Below, piece after piece: positions 1 to 11,712 of a stretch of 64,000 bases of DNA. The first letter of the stretch is position 1, and every line of letters starts with the position of its first letter. Source of the stretch: Batillaria attramentaria (taxonomy: Eukaryota > Mollusca > Gastropoda > Batillariidae); assembly GCA_018292915.2 (NCBI GenBank), contig JACVVK020000005.1, positions 5,392,501-5,456,500 on the forward strand. Reading direction: 5' to 3'. The notes under the pieces are model-generated. The model was not told the DNA's origin. It saw only the letters and a list, made by a program, of their open reading frames with translations, and did not search any database. The position numbers were made by a program, and so were the translations under genes.

Positions 1-58
1 TCTGGCTACAAATGAAATCGCTACATCAGAAACAAACCAACAAAAAACAAAAAACAAC

Positions 59-60
<2 letters not shown>

Positions 61-150
<90 letters not shown>

Positions 151-215
151 TAGACTAAGGTGGGATCGGGCAATGACCCACAAGACATGGCAAGACTGTA
201 CTTCAAAAGCTATCA

Positions 216-276
<61 letters not shown>
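61..276. repeat. Compound microsatellites (GT)n-(GA)n and (CA)n
   Basis: GT 61-116, GA to 148, then CA 216-276. Confidence 0.97.
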
Positions 277-279
<3 letters not shown>

Positions 280-614
280 AGTTCCAAAATACGACCACGT
301 ACAAACTTATAAATTTTATGTACGCTTTTCATTTCTCATAACCGCACTTTGCACAGTGTAAACTTACTCCAGGTACAAAGTGTCGCCAATTTATGCCTTT
401 ACAACCGGGCACTCGCCCGTCCCTACAGAACGGGATCATTAAAGCAACGCCGTGTCCCAGCTGATTACTTTACAACCTCTGCTCTACACCCAAATTATGG
501 ACTTGACTCTTCATTTCACGCTGATTAGAGCGTCAACAGACTGAAGTATGGGTGTCCTTTGTTTGAAGCGGGTTGGTCGTGGGCTTTTGTTCAAGTCTCA
601 ATATATGTGTGACA
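277..614. other. No recognised feature
   Basis: Unique-looking AT-balanced sequence without exon signals that I can support. Confidence 0.5.
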
Positions 615-732
615 GGCGGGTGGGTGGGTGTTTGGGAGTTTTAACGTCCTTTTCCGCCACGTAAGGGTGATATCAAAGACGGGGCAACGAGAAAACAACC
701 AGTGCAAATATTTGGCTGAAGCCGGGATTCAT
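615..732 (-). mobile_element. SINE family S1, 5'-truncated
   Basis: It contains TTTAACGTCCTTTTCC (with one extra T), TATCAAAGACGGGGCAACGA and AAATATTTGGCTGAAGCCGG, the S1 body in reverse. The tRNA-like head is missing. Confidence 0.8.
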
Positions 733-1128
733 CGATTAATCTCTTTTTCCGATCGCAAACATGAACTGCAACCACAGAGCTGTTCGTTTCAATAATACAC
801 CAAAACTTGTATTGTTTCTCTCTTATCAAAACACGGAGGGCAGTGGGTGCATTTCTTTTTATTCTCTGTTCTGTCGACTGGACATATCAATGGGTCATTC
901 AGTGTCTTTATCCGGTGTACCGTTCAATCCTGCTTGGTGTTCTGATATACAATGCACGTGACGAATGGAAACGCCCCCTCTCTCTGTGTCTCTTTTGTGA
1001 GTGCGTTGTATGTACAGTTTCTTTCTCACACTTATCATGTTTGTAGTGTTTGTGTAGCAACAGCAAACTGGACAGTAATCGATGAATGGTCAAATCTTTC
1101 TCGCAGAAAAATTAAGCTCTCTCCCCAG

Positions 1129-1233
<105 letters not shown>

Positions 1234-1239
1234 CTACTT

Positions 1240-1360
1240 AGTAACTAATCGTTGTAGCTTACATTGTAACAGTAGCCTAGCAAGGACAAGATCTAAGGCA
1301 GGTCTGCGTGCCTAATCTTTTATCCTTGTAAAATAAAGTTTCGTTCGTTCGCTCTCTCTC
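1240..1360 (+). mobile_element. Possible LINE 3' tail
   Basis: CCTTGTAAAATAAAGTTTCG followed by TTCGTTCG then (CT)n resembles a non-LTR retrotransposon terminus. No coding sequence is attached. Confidence 0.35.
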
Positions 1361-1366
1361 TCTCTC

Positions 1367-1533
1367 AGCCAGGATAGCCGAATGGTTGAGCGGTGGATAT
1401 CAATACTCGGGTCGTGAGTTCGAATCCCGGTTGGGGCCGAGTTTCTGTGCTGGCCTTTTCTCGCTGCCCCGTCCTTGGTATCACCTAGAACATCATGGAA
1501 AAGGGGGTGTAACTCCCAAACACCCACCCTCTC
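1367..1533 (+). mobile_element. SINE family S1, full length
   Basis: The tRNA-like head has box A TAGCCGAATGGTTGAGCGG and box B GTTCGAATCCC. The body is TGTGCTGGCCTTTTCTCGCT and the tail is CCCAAACACCCACCC. Confidence 0.88.
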
Positions 1534-2797
1534 ATTCCCTCTTTCTCTATCTGTGACACTTTGCTACTCCCCTTCTGGCATCGGTGACCAATATAAATCT
1601 GGACCATTGATTACGGCCACTTGTCGGCACTGGACATGGGTTTAACGGGTGCTTGGCCAACTCTCCGGCAAGGTGGAGTGGCCCCAGGGTGCTGGGTACG
1701 AGAGGTTTACGGGTAGCACAGTGGGGTGTGAGATCGGTTCTTGACAAACACACCCCGGGTGCGAACACACACCGCCCCAACAATAACCTTTACACCCCGT
1801 CCGAAGTCCCAGCGTCCACCGATAGTCATAAATCCTTGGGCCTTTAGTTAGGAACTACACTAAGCCGGGTGAAGCTTGTGTTTGCCACACAACACTGTGC
1901 CGGTAAACCAGTCCGCAGGACATGAAAAACTGAAAATGACTTCAACATAGCTCTGGTGCGAATGTAAACCCGGAGATAAAAGTGGGATAGTGACACTTTC
2001 TTCATTTAAACGTTCTTGAAAACAAATCAATTCAGTCTTCGAACTGAGCCGAGAAAAAAAAGTGGCCTCTAGTGCACTGCATACAGTCCGCGGTGCGCAG
2101 GCTACCCCAGGGCTGAGGTAGATTTTGTGGGGGGTTAAGTCCATTACTGAATTTTTGGGGTTTCTCGGGCAAGCGATCAGTATGTCAGCTCAGTACACTA
2201 ATACCTAGTGTATTCACCGACTAAAAACGTGCTCCAACCCGATCATAATGGGGGGGGGGGGGGGGGGATAGAAAGAAATGGAAGAGAAAAAGAAAGGAAA
2301 AGAAGAGAAAGAGAAAGAAAGGAATGAGTGCCTAACGTATTCACTAACTTGAGAACTTGCCCCCACTCCATTATCAAGAAGAAAGGAAAAGAAAAGAAAG
2401 ACGACAGGAAGAAAGGAACTCCAAACACGTACTCAAGAATGAAATACAGATATGTCTATTCAACTCGTAGGGCATACAGACAAAACTTGAACCAAACGAC
2501 CCGCATTCCAGCTTGCGAGAGACAGTCAATACGATCTCGATACGATAGCCACAAACAACACAACACGTCCAGTGTCTGTGAATTCCAGCCCCCGGGCCTG
2601 CAGGCGCGTGTGTGTGCCGTATCGTGCTACCGGGTGTGTACAGGCATGTTTCCGAACAGTGTCAACAGCTGTTCATTTACCCGCTATTCACTCTCCCCCT
2701 CTCCCTCCCCCGGGAAGTTGTGACGATCGAACTTTCCACCATTCATTATCGATCTCCACCCCCACGCCCCCTCCTCCAAAACTCGCAGCACCACCGG
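1534..2797. other. No gene recognised; purine-rich and G-run tracts
   Basis: A G-run at 2250-2268 is followed by GA-rich sequence to about 2420. The rest is unassigned probable intron. Confidence 0.5.
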
Positions 2798-3000
2798 GGG
2801 TGCAGTCAAAAATGGACGTAGGTATTTCCGGTGTTACTCCGCTTTAAAAAAATTGATGATCATTGCTCTCACGCGAAACCGTATGATACAACATGCACAT
2901 ATACCGTAATTCTATACTATACACTATGTTTGAAATAATATTATAAGCATGCACAGTCACATCAGTTTAAACTTGTCAGTCAAAGTCGTTGTCTGGCTGA
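2798..3000 (+). repeat. MITE family C-like segment
   Basis: GGGGTGCAGTCAAAAATGGA, TTTCCGGTGTTACTCCGCTT and, later, GTCAGTCAAAGTCGTTGTCTG (in two overlapping pieces) match the 11.3-kb copy. A possible right end lies near 3485-3530. Confidence 0.5.
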
Positions 3001-3050
3001 TGAACAGCCCCTTTCTCAGTTCCACGCCGACAGACCGAAGCCGATCCGCT

Positions 3051-3150
3051 GAAAACACTGTGCTGGCTTTTTCATCGTTGCCCCGTCTTTTGATATCATC
3101 CGTATGTGGTGGAAAAGGACGTTAAACCCCCAAACCTCCACCCCAACCTG
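3051..3150 (+). mobile_element. SINE family S1, 5'-truncated
   Basis: GTGCTGGCTTTTTCATCGTT through GGACGTTAAACCCCCAAACC. The head is absent. Confidence 0.8.
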
Positions 3151-3954
3151 AAAACACTCGGTGCTACTCAAATTGAAAAATGGAAACACACGGTGCCACT
3201 GTTTGGGTGGCTCTCAGTCTCTTGTTTAATCATGTGAGGCATGCCCGAGCTAGGAAACACTCAGTCTTGACGGTGCAACTATTTTGGAGCGGACTCGCAC
3301 CGGAAACACTCGCTCCCATTTTCATTGCACCCGGTGGTGAACACGCCAGCGATCTGATAGCTAAACATCAGCTTAATCCTCTCACCAACTAACAGGATCA
3401 TTCATATTCCCACTGTCAGTCATGAGCGGCTCTGTGTTCAGGAGACCCCACTCCCTGTAACTGAAGGAAAACAACAACGGTGTTCTCTTTAGCGGCGACA
3501 ACACTTACAGCCAAATGGACCCTCCCCCTTATCCCCGCCTTACACGCCAAACAACATCCACTTCGTCATGTAAGGGTTGAATGGAAAGTAACGGGACTCG
3601 ATCCCGAGCGTTTACGAGGCGTGAGACTGCGAGGTCAAGCGGTCAATGCACGTACTTCCCGGATGCTATACATTTCATCAACGGTAGTCGACGAGACCAC
3701 GAGCATTCGGATCAAATGAATGAACTCATCAGGACAATAAACACACACACAAAAAAAACCACAAAACCAACGTTGCTACCCCCTGGGCTCTCCGTGTAGT
3801 GCTAAGGGTCCCAAACAGCGTAGAAAGTCATCACAGCTTAACGCAGACCATCGAAAGATCCTGCTTTCTCTGAGCAGGAAAGCTACACTGACTGTAAATT
3901 ATCCAAGATGTACCCCGCCCCCTTTCCGTTGCCGGGTGATTTTTAAGCATTTTA

Positions 3955-3960
<6 letters not shown>

Positions 3961-4022
<62 letters not shown>

Positions 4023-4053
4023 TTTTTTTGGGGGGGGGTGGGGGGGGGGGGGA
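3961..4053. repeat. (AT)n-(T)n-(G)n tract
   Basis: AT dinucleotides then a T run and G runs. Confidence 0.97.
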
Positions 4054-4402
4054 GGAGGCATTTTCCACCAGTTTTACCGAAAGTCTTCTGCAAAATCTGA
4101 TCAGTTCTAGGTTCGAACCCGCAATTTGCCCCAACCCTGACTCCGCAAAGTTCAAGGTTTAAACTGACCAAATGCCGACCGCGCACTCGTCCTGCATCGC
4201 TCTACAACACCACCAACGACATTGTAATCACCAGCAGCAATGGGCTCTGCAACCGCGACACGAGAAACCAAATGGAGACGTGTCCAGCACTGGCGGGATT
4301 TCCAATTGGCCTTCTGTTTACAGCCGTGACGGATCGCTATCAGAGAGATGACCTGACCTTGCTGGCCGACGTCCGACTCAAGGCTACAGATCCAAACTCC
4401 GC

Positions 4403-5466
4403 AGCTCAGTTACTGGGGACAATCACTCCTACCAGACCTCTGGATACGAGAGGGGGTTGTTATTCAGCTCAGTTACTGGGGACAATCACTCCTACCAGAC
4501 CTCTGGATACGAGAGGGGGTTGTTATTCAGCTCAGTTACTGGGGACAATCACTCCTACCAGACCTCTGGATACGAGAGGGGTTGTTATTCAGCTCAGTTA
4601 CTGGGGACAATCACTCCTACCAGACCTCTGGATACGAGAGGGGTTGTTATTCAGCTCAGTTACTGGGGACAATCACTCCTACCAGACCTCTGGATACGAG
4701 AGGGGGTTGTTATTCAGCTCAGTTACTGGGGACAATCACTCCTACCAGACCTCTGGATACGAGAGGGGGTTGTTATTCAGCTCAGTTACTGGGGACAATC
4801 ACTCCTACCAGACCTCTGGATACGAGAGGGGTTGTTATTCAGCTCAGTTACTGGGGACAATCACTCCTACCAGACCTCTGGATACGAGAGGGGGTTGTTA
4901 TTCAGCTCAGTTACTGGGGACAATCACTCCTACCAGACCTCTGGATACGAGAGGGGGTTGTTATTCAGCTCAGTTACTGGGGACAATCACTCCTACCAGA
5001 CCTCTGGATACGAGAGGGGTTGTTATTCAGCTCAGTTACTGGGGACAATCACTCCTACCAGACCTCTGGATACGAGAGGGGGTTGTTATTCAGCTCAGTT
5101 ACTGGGGACAATCACTCCTACCAGACCTCTGGATACGAGAGGGGTTGTCATTCAGCTCAGTTACTGGGGACAATCACTCCTACCAGACCTCTGGATACGA
5201 GAGGGGGTTGTTATTCAGCTCAGTTACTGGGGACAATCTCTCCTACCAGACCTCTGGATACGAGAGGGGTTGTTATTCAGCTCAGTTACTGGGGACAATC
5301 ACTCCTACCAGACCTCTGGATACGAGAGGGGTTGTTATTCAGCTCAGTTACTGGGGACAATCACTCCTACCAGACCTCTGGATACGAGAGGGGGTTGTTA
5401 TTCAGCTCAGTTACTGGGGACAATCACTCCTACCAGACCTCTGGATACGAGAGGGGGTTGTTATTC
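4403..5466 (+). repeat. Minisatellite: 17 copies of a 62/63-bp unit
   Basis: Unit starts are 4403, 4466, 4529, 4591, 4653, 4716, 4779, 4841, 4904, 4967, 5029, 5092, 5154, 5217, 5279, 5341 and 5404, with a partial copy from 5467. The unit begins AGCTCAGTTACTGGGGACAA. Units differ almost only by a GGGG/GGGGG run. Two substitutions are seen (near 5149 and 5239). No stop codon occurs in any forward frame, which creates spurious long ORFs. Confidence 0.97.
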
Positions 5467-5605
5467 AGCAATTTTCTAGGAATGGTCCCCCATTCAGCTG
5501 TCACCCAGAATGTCGGAAGCTTGGTAAAAGCTCAGCCCTGATGCTGAATTTGTGCCGGTGTCCAGACAAAGAATAATCTTGATTTTTCTAGATGTCTACA
5601 GAGAT

Positions 5606-5608
<3 letters not shown>

Positions 5609-5682
<74 letters not shown>
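5609..5682. repeat. (CA)n microsatellite
   Basis: CA run about 140 bp right of the 63-bp minisatellite. Confidence 0.97.
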
Positions 5683-5683
<1 letters not shown>

Positions 5684-5875
5684 CACAAATTCTCGTTTAC
5701 TGCGAATTCAGTTTCGAGGCCTGAGTCCGATGTCTGTAGCATCTGGCTTGCTTCCCAACAGACCATGCAAAATGTCTACGTAATAGTCGATAGCGTTCCT
5801 TTTCAAAGATGATGAAGATTCTCTACCTGCACTGGTCACAGCACAGCAGAGGTTTCTTCTGCATCTTCCGTGGTT

Positions 5876-5912
5876 TTGTGTGTGTGTGTGTGTGTGTGGG
5901 GGGGGGGGGGGG
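5876..5912. repeat. (GT)n and poly-G tract
   Basis: GT repeat followed by about 14 G. Confidence 0.95.
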
Positions 5913-6017
5913 TTCGGTGTTTCATATAGGCCAAACCACACGACTGTTACCATTTAAGCACCATAAATCTGGGGTTAGATATTATCGTCCGCGCTTAAGA
6001 CGTCCCCGGGGCAAAGG

Positions 6018-6126
6018 GGGGTGGGGGTGTTTGGGAGTTTAACGTCCTTTTCCACCACGTACGGCTGATATCAAAGACGGGGCAACGAGAAAAGGGCCAA
6101 AACAATATTAATTTGGCCCAAGCCGG
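6018..6126 (-). mobile_element. SINE family S1, 5'-truncated
   Basis: GGGTGTTTGGGAGTTTAACG to TTTGGCCCAAGCCGGCAG; same body in reverse. Confidence 0.8.
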
Positions 6127-7908
6127 CAGTCGACAGGGCAGGGAACGGTCAACTTGTAGAAAAGACGAGAGAACGCAGCGGCCCGTGTACGCGGCAAACA
6201 TGCACAATACTGTACACCCAGACATTCTTTTTCACTCAGATTTTGTACACACAGTGTGGAAACGGAACAGGCTGCGAAAATATTATCCTCACAGCATGAA
6301 AAGCGGCCGTGACGTACAGGCGGCAAAGCTGGACAAAGAAACTGTCATGCGTGTTCTGAACGGTATTCGCTCCTGATATATATAGCCGACGGGACGCAGA
6401 AATGGTCCTACTACAATTGGAACAACTCTCGGCCCATAACAAGCCCCGGCACTACCACCCCGGGTAGATCCAGTATCATACAGTAGCACAGTGGCATGCG
6501 CCAACTGTCCCAGGTGGTGCAAAAAACGAAAGTTAGCTAGTGGGGTTTAATCCTTGCTGTACATTGTGATTGTAAACTCACCCGATAAGTTTAAAGAACG
6601 AACTAAACTGAATTAATCAAAATTGCTTACACGTACACTGTGATGGTGCGGGTAGGCCAGTTGTATACAGAAATGTGATACAAGTCACACTTTTGTCAGA
6701 TAAAGTGTTTTTTTCCCCCACTTATTTTGACGGGACGGATCTCATTATCGTAGCAGCCCAGTATTTCAGTAACATGCGCTATTTCAATCTGTGGCGACAT
6801 ACTTTTGGTCACACAGATATATATCTGTTTCTTTCTCTCCTGTGTATTTGCTCTGTGGTTACACTTATGCTTACCCGACTCTGTCCTCAAAATTTCTTCT
6901 TCATAAGTATGGGTGGTTTTGCACCCACAACGTACAGGGAGGGTTAACTCTCTATATGCTGAAAGTGTGTTTTTCCCCAGAAGCATACTGACAGATGATT
7001 CCTTCCCTTAGACCGACAGAAACCCGTTTTGCTAGCGCTGTATTTAGTTCCGCACTTTGTGATGTCATGACTTTGGTTGTACGAATGAATGGCCTGGTTT
7101 GCGTCCATTTTTGCAAGTAATGCGATCATATTTAAAACTCGTGCAGTTTCCAAGCGCTTCGCAAAACTCATTTTGCACCTTTGACACAAATCTCATGGAG
7201 CTCTCTCTCTCTCTCTCTCTGTACTCCACGGTACACTTGGTGGATATCACGACACTACACACACCGATTCCGCCTGCGCCTGCAAGTCTTCGATCCGCAC
7301 GCACTCTCCGTGACTGCCAACAAAAACCCAAGGCTTACATAACCCGCCCGGACCAAGAGTAACACAAATACCTGACCGCTACCCGATAAAGAGATTTGCG
7401 GTCAGCCTCCGGAAAATCCATTGTACCAAATCCCTCCCCGTTCTCGGGAGAACCAATATAGAACCCGGCACTGCTGACTCGCGGCAACGGAATTCCTGTG
7501 TAGCACAGTGAACGATAGACGCGTTGAACAAAAGCACGTTTGCATTTTCATTTCGCTGTCGTAACGGACGAAAAAAAGAGCAACGCGCAAAGAGAGAAAA
7601 CGAAAGAGTCAATTCTCAAAACTAATAAAACAGAAAAGTCACGGAGAACATTAAAATTCTTCCTTCGTGGGTTTGTCGCTGTGTGCGTCGCGACGACCTC
7701 TCACGTTCAGTGCTTTTGATGAGAGCTTGGGCAGAATAATGAAGCGTCGCCGGATTTTCCACTACGCGGCGAAAGCTCCTTCTGAACTACTGGGCAAAGT
7801 ACAGAGATTGAAAGACGTAGCAAGTGAGAGTCGATAGGCCACTTGGAAAGGGCGCAGACGAACGGGACAACCCGACGTTTCGGCGTACACGCCTTGGTCA
7901 ACACGGGG
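6127..7908. other. Unassigned sequence
   Basis: It contains a (CT)n stretch near 7200. No coding or repeat unit was recognised. Confidence 0.5.
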
Positions 7909-8125
7909 GTTAAACAAAATGGCGGCGGTCACACGAAGTGCTACTCTCGCTTTTCAACGGAAAATCATCTCAAATAAAGTTTTTATTTTTTTATTTTTAT
8001 TCCAGTATTTTATTCCACTTTCAGGTCAGCGACCTGGACAACAGTAGCCGCCTGGATACCGTACGGTTTCGTTTGGCCGCGGCCGCACATCTCAGTTGAA
8101 TGGTCTCAAATAAAGTTATATATCT
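7909..8125 (+). repeat. MITE family C-related sequence
   Basis: TTAAACAAAATGGCGGCGGT, then GTGCTACTCTCGCTTTTCAA, followed by two TCTCAAATAAAGTT motifs at 7969 and 8103. Confidence 0.3.
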
Positions 8126-8250
8126 GAAATCTGAGCCCACACACGGGTCTATGCGCTGTTGTGATGAGTTCGCAGAAGGTTTACAAGGTGCTACTGTTTG
8201 GTCAAACGAAGTACTACTACTAATGAGGTGTCGGAATCAATTAAAACAAC

Positions 8251-8416
8251 TTGGGGGGGGGGGGGTGTTTGGGGGTTTAACGTCCTTTCCACCACATATG
8301 GGTGATATCAAAGACGGGGCAACGATGAAAAAGCCAGCACAAATATTTGGCCTCAGCCGGGATACGAACTCACGGCCCGAGCATTAGAAATCCAACGCTC
8401 TACCATTCGGCCCCCC
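8251..8416 (-). mobile_element. SINE family S1, full length
   Basis: It has a G-run/GGGTGTTTGGGGGTTTAACG tail, the body, then the reversed head with box B (GGGATACGAACTC) and box A near CTACCATTCGGCC. Confidence 0.88.
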
Positions 8417-8419
8417 AGA

Positions 8420-9247
8420 AACTTGGGGTGTACGAACCAACTCTCAGTGTAGGCGCAGACAGGGCCGCATCATCGTTTCTTGTACTGGAAACGTTAAACA
8501 CCAGTTAACCAACCACTTGCACAGCACAGCACCATTTCCGTCCATTCCCTCACAAAGGAAAAAAAAACAACCCGAGGTATGTCTGTGAATTTCATAAATC
8601 AACCAGACGCCGCTTACCTGTTGAAGCGCAAGGCAACGTTTTCGACTTGACTCCCTTGAGTGTAAATTAATTAGGAAGGGACCGTGACGACACAGATAAT
8701 GAAGACGAATAATTACATGTGCAATCACGGAACCACATGGCTCCAAATGCATCAAGAGCGCCTCCTCCCCCCCCCCTCCTATCTCCCTCCCCCCTCCTCA
8801 ACCTTAGTCCTCTCGCACCCCAAACACACGAACTCGCCCCATCTGAGAGGCAAGGTCAAGACGCGTCCTAAAACAAAGCAGCAACTCCCTCCCTGGCCGT
8901 GGCTGAATACATTAACGTGTTTATAACGTAATGAGTGGCCAACAAGGCCCATGTGTCCATACGCATGTTTAGCCGGAGGCGTCATAATTACGCGTTATCA
9001 GCGGCGGGCACCTGTCAACGTCCGTGCGCATGGGGCACGTTCAGTCGTGTGGACTCAGGTGGCCACAAACCACACACAGGTGTTTTTGGTGGACGGCGGT
9101 GGGGCGAAAGGCGAGGTGCCTGCTGGCTGAAGTTTCTTTTCTTTAGTCACTTTCTCTCTCTCTCTCTCTCTCAAAATAAAGGTTCAATGATTCTCTCCCC
9201 CACTCTGTGATCCAAAATACACCAACAGCGCTCCTTCTCCCTCCCAC

Positions 9248-9325
<78 letters not shown>

Positions 9326-9332
9326 TCCTTGT

Positions 9333-9395
<63 letters not shown>

Positions 9396-10089
9396 GTATT
9401 TTCCCAAGCAAGTAACCAAAGTGAGTTGTAAGAAGTCAATTTTACGGACATGAGAGAGAGAAGGTAAAAAGCACCCCCCCCCCCCCCTACCTCACCGGAA
9501 AGAAAGACGGTGGCTTTGAGAGTTTCCAGGCTAAGGGATGTGGATGTGGCTGACAAGGGATTTGTGCCCATGTAGACTGTAGATGACCTGGCCACACGTG
9601 TAGAGCCGTCTGCGGGAGACACTTGAAAGAAAACCGAGGATCCCGTTGGCCCAGAGAGAGGATAAGGCCGGACCCCCGACAAAATTTACCTCGCACACAG
9701 CCCCGGGGCACGGAGAGGGGGGGGAAGTGTGTGGACACGGGGTACATGTAGTGGCCCTGGGGGAGGGGAGAAGCTGGCTAAACGTTTTCTGTCGCCCCTC
9801 CACAAATGTGGCCGTCACGAGGTGGGAGTGTCACTTGCCAGGCTCACCATTCCAGACGTTACTCGAATCTTTGCTCCGTTTCGTCACCTATCGAAGCTAA
9901 AGAAACTCGATGAGAGAGAGAGAGCAAGAGAGAGAGCGCTGATAGGACGTTACTGGGCCAACAGCGTCGATGCTTGAATTTTGTAGGTCTCCAGCTGTAA
10001 ATTAGTGTAATCTCCAGTTTGCAAAATTTGCTGCATTTCTCATTGACTCAAACCAGTTCTTTCTCGCTTCTTCGTCTGCTTGCTAGCTT
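8420..10089. other. Unassigned sequence with microsatellites
   Basis: CT near 9155, the compound tract at 9251-9395, a C-run near 9474. No supported gene. Confidence 0.5.
9251..9395. repeat. Compound (GT)n-(GA)n microsatellite
   Basis: GT tract broken once by CTCCTTGTCA near 9325, then GA. Confidence 0.97.
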
Positions 10090-10853
10090 GGGTGACGCTG
10101 TACGTCGCAAAGCAATTCTGTTGACACTGTACGTCGCATACCAAGTTTGGCAACAGAGTACGTCGCATACAGAGTTTGGCGACGCTGTAGGTCGCACACA
10201 AAGTTTGGCGACACTGTAGGTCGCATACTAGTTTTGGCGACACTGTGCGTTGCATACCAGTTTTGGCGACACCGTACGTTGCATTCCAGTTTTGGCGACA
10301 CTGTACGTCGCATACCAATTCTGGCGACACTGTACGTCGCATACCAATTCTGGCAACACTGTACGTCGCATTCCAAGTTTGGCGACACTGTACGTCACAT
10401 CAGTACCAATTCTGGCGACACTGTACGTCGCATACCAATTCTGGCAACACTGTACGTCGCATACCAATTCTGGTAACACTGTACGTCGCATTCCAATTTT
10501 GGCGACACTGTACGTCGCATACCAATTCTGGCGACACTGTACGTCGCATACCAATTCTGGCAACACTGTACGTCGCATTCCAATTTTGGCGACACTGTAC
10601 GTCACATACCAATTCTGGCGACAATGTAGGTCGCATACCAATTTTGGCGACAATGTACGTCGCATACCAGTTTTGGCGACACTGTACGTCAAATACCAAT
10701 TCTGGCGACACTGTACGTCGCGTACAAATTAGGCGACACCGTACGTCGCATACACACTTTGGCGACACTGTACGTCGCGTACAAATTAGGCGACACAGTA
10801 CGTCGCATACACACTTTGGCGACACTGTACGTCACGTACCATGTCGCCGGCGA
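10090..10853. repeat. Minisatellite: about 26 copies of a 29-bp unit
   Basis: The core GGCGACACTGTACGTCGCAT recurs every 29 bp (TACGTCGC at 10101, 10130, 10159, 10188 and so on). One unit near 10400 is 3 bp longer. A terminal subset alternates ACAAATTA and ACACACTTT spacers (10720-10850). It is stop-free in several frames of both strands. Confidence 0.95.
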
Positions 10854-11210
10854 CCATTTCAGAAGCAGTAAGTGTGTCCCTACCGAGATCACTACGACGT
10901 ATTCTCCCGTGCCCTGTCGCCAAAACACTACGCGACACTAACCGTTTCAGCTTTACCGCCGCTAGCCACCAGCACGGACCGACAAAATGCCCTACGTAAC
11001 GGTATTTGGTCAACACATACAAGCACTCAGGAGAGAGAGGAGGGGAAAATACACCACTAACCTGAGCGGAGAAAATCATCAACGTGCATCGCTCGGTGCG
11101 CGCCGGATGCCAGCCAAATATCGGAATGTGTGCACGGGCAAACCACACAACTACCGATAGCTTTGTGGGGCAAACGTTCGTGTAGACGTGCTATATGGGA
11201 CCTTGTTGTG

Positions 11211-11212
<2 letters not shown>

Positions 11213-11267
<55 letters not shown>
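11213..11267. repeat. (CA)n microsatellite
   Basis: Uninterrupted CA run abutting the left end of MITE family C. Confidence 0.97.
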
Positions 11268-11268
<1 letters not shown>

Positions 11269-11269
<1 letters not shown>

Positions 11270-11712
11270 GGCAGCACTTTTGTTCATTGGGGGTGCAGTC
11301 AAAATGGGCGCTAGTGTTTCCGGTGCTACTCCGCTTCAGAAGATTCGACGATGCATGCTCGAACGCAGAGCAATAATGATGTTTGAAATATGAGAATGCA
11401 CATGTCTTTGCATTGTAGTAACGCGTTAGTCAAAGTCGTTGTCTGTGCCCGTATGTAAAACTCGAGGTTAATTTAACCCACGGCTAAGGCCTAACCCAGA
11501 CTAGGACAAAAGAAGCCCCAAAACAAAATTAAATTAAAAAAAAAAGGAAGCGAAGAAAGAAAGACAAAAATCCTTCTATGACGTCATAGGCACCTTACTG
11601 GAATGGACCCGTTTCCCAAACGCCCACCCACCCATCCTTTTAAAGCGGAGCAGCACCTGTAACACTGGTGTCAATTTTGACTACCTCCCTTGATGAACAA
11701 CAAGGACATGCG
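11269..11712. mobile_element. MITE family C copy with imperfect inverted ends
   Basis: TTTTGTTCATTGGGGGTGCA and GTCAAAATGGGCGCTAGTGT on the left correspond in reverse to GTGTCAATTTTGACTACCTC and TGATGAACAACAAGG on the right. Both ends include CCGGTGCTACTCCGCTT-like sequence. Confidence 0.55.

Noticed and set aside
3587..4190. Possible old SINEs with box-B-like GGTTCGAACCC (4111) and GGGACTCGATCCC (near 3594)
   Set aside because: No box A, body or tail could be matched to the families seen here.
4272..5576. 434-codon open frame (and two overlapping ones)
   Set aside because: It is produced by the stop-free 62/63-bp minisatellite. Frame changes at each 62-bp unit, and there are no splice or codon signals.
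10090..10853. CRISPR-like appearance of short regular repeats
   Set aside because: Units are directly tandem without unique spacers, and the genome is animal.
10245..10871. 208-codon and similar open frames on both strands
   Set aside because: They come from the 29-bp minisatellite, which lacks stops in several frames.
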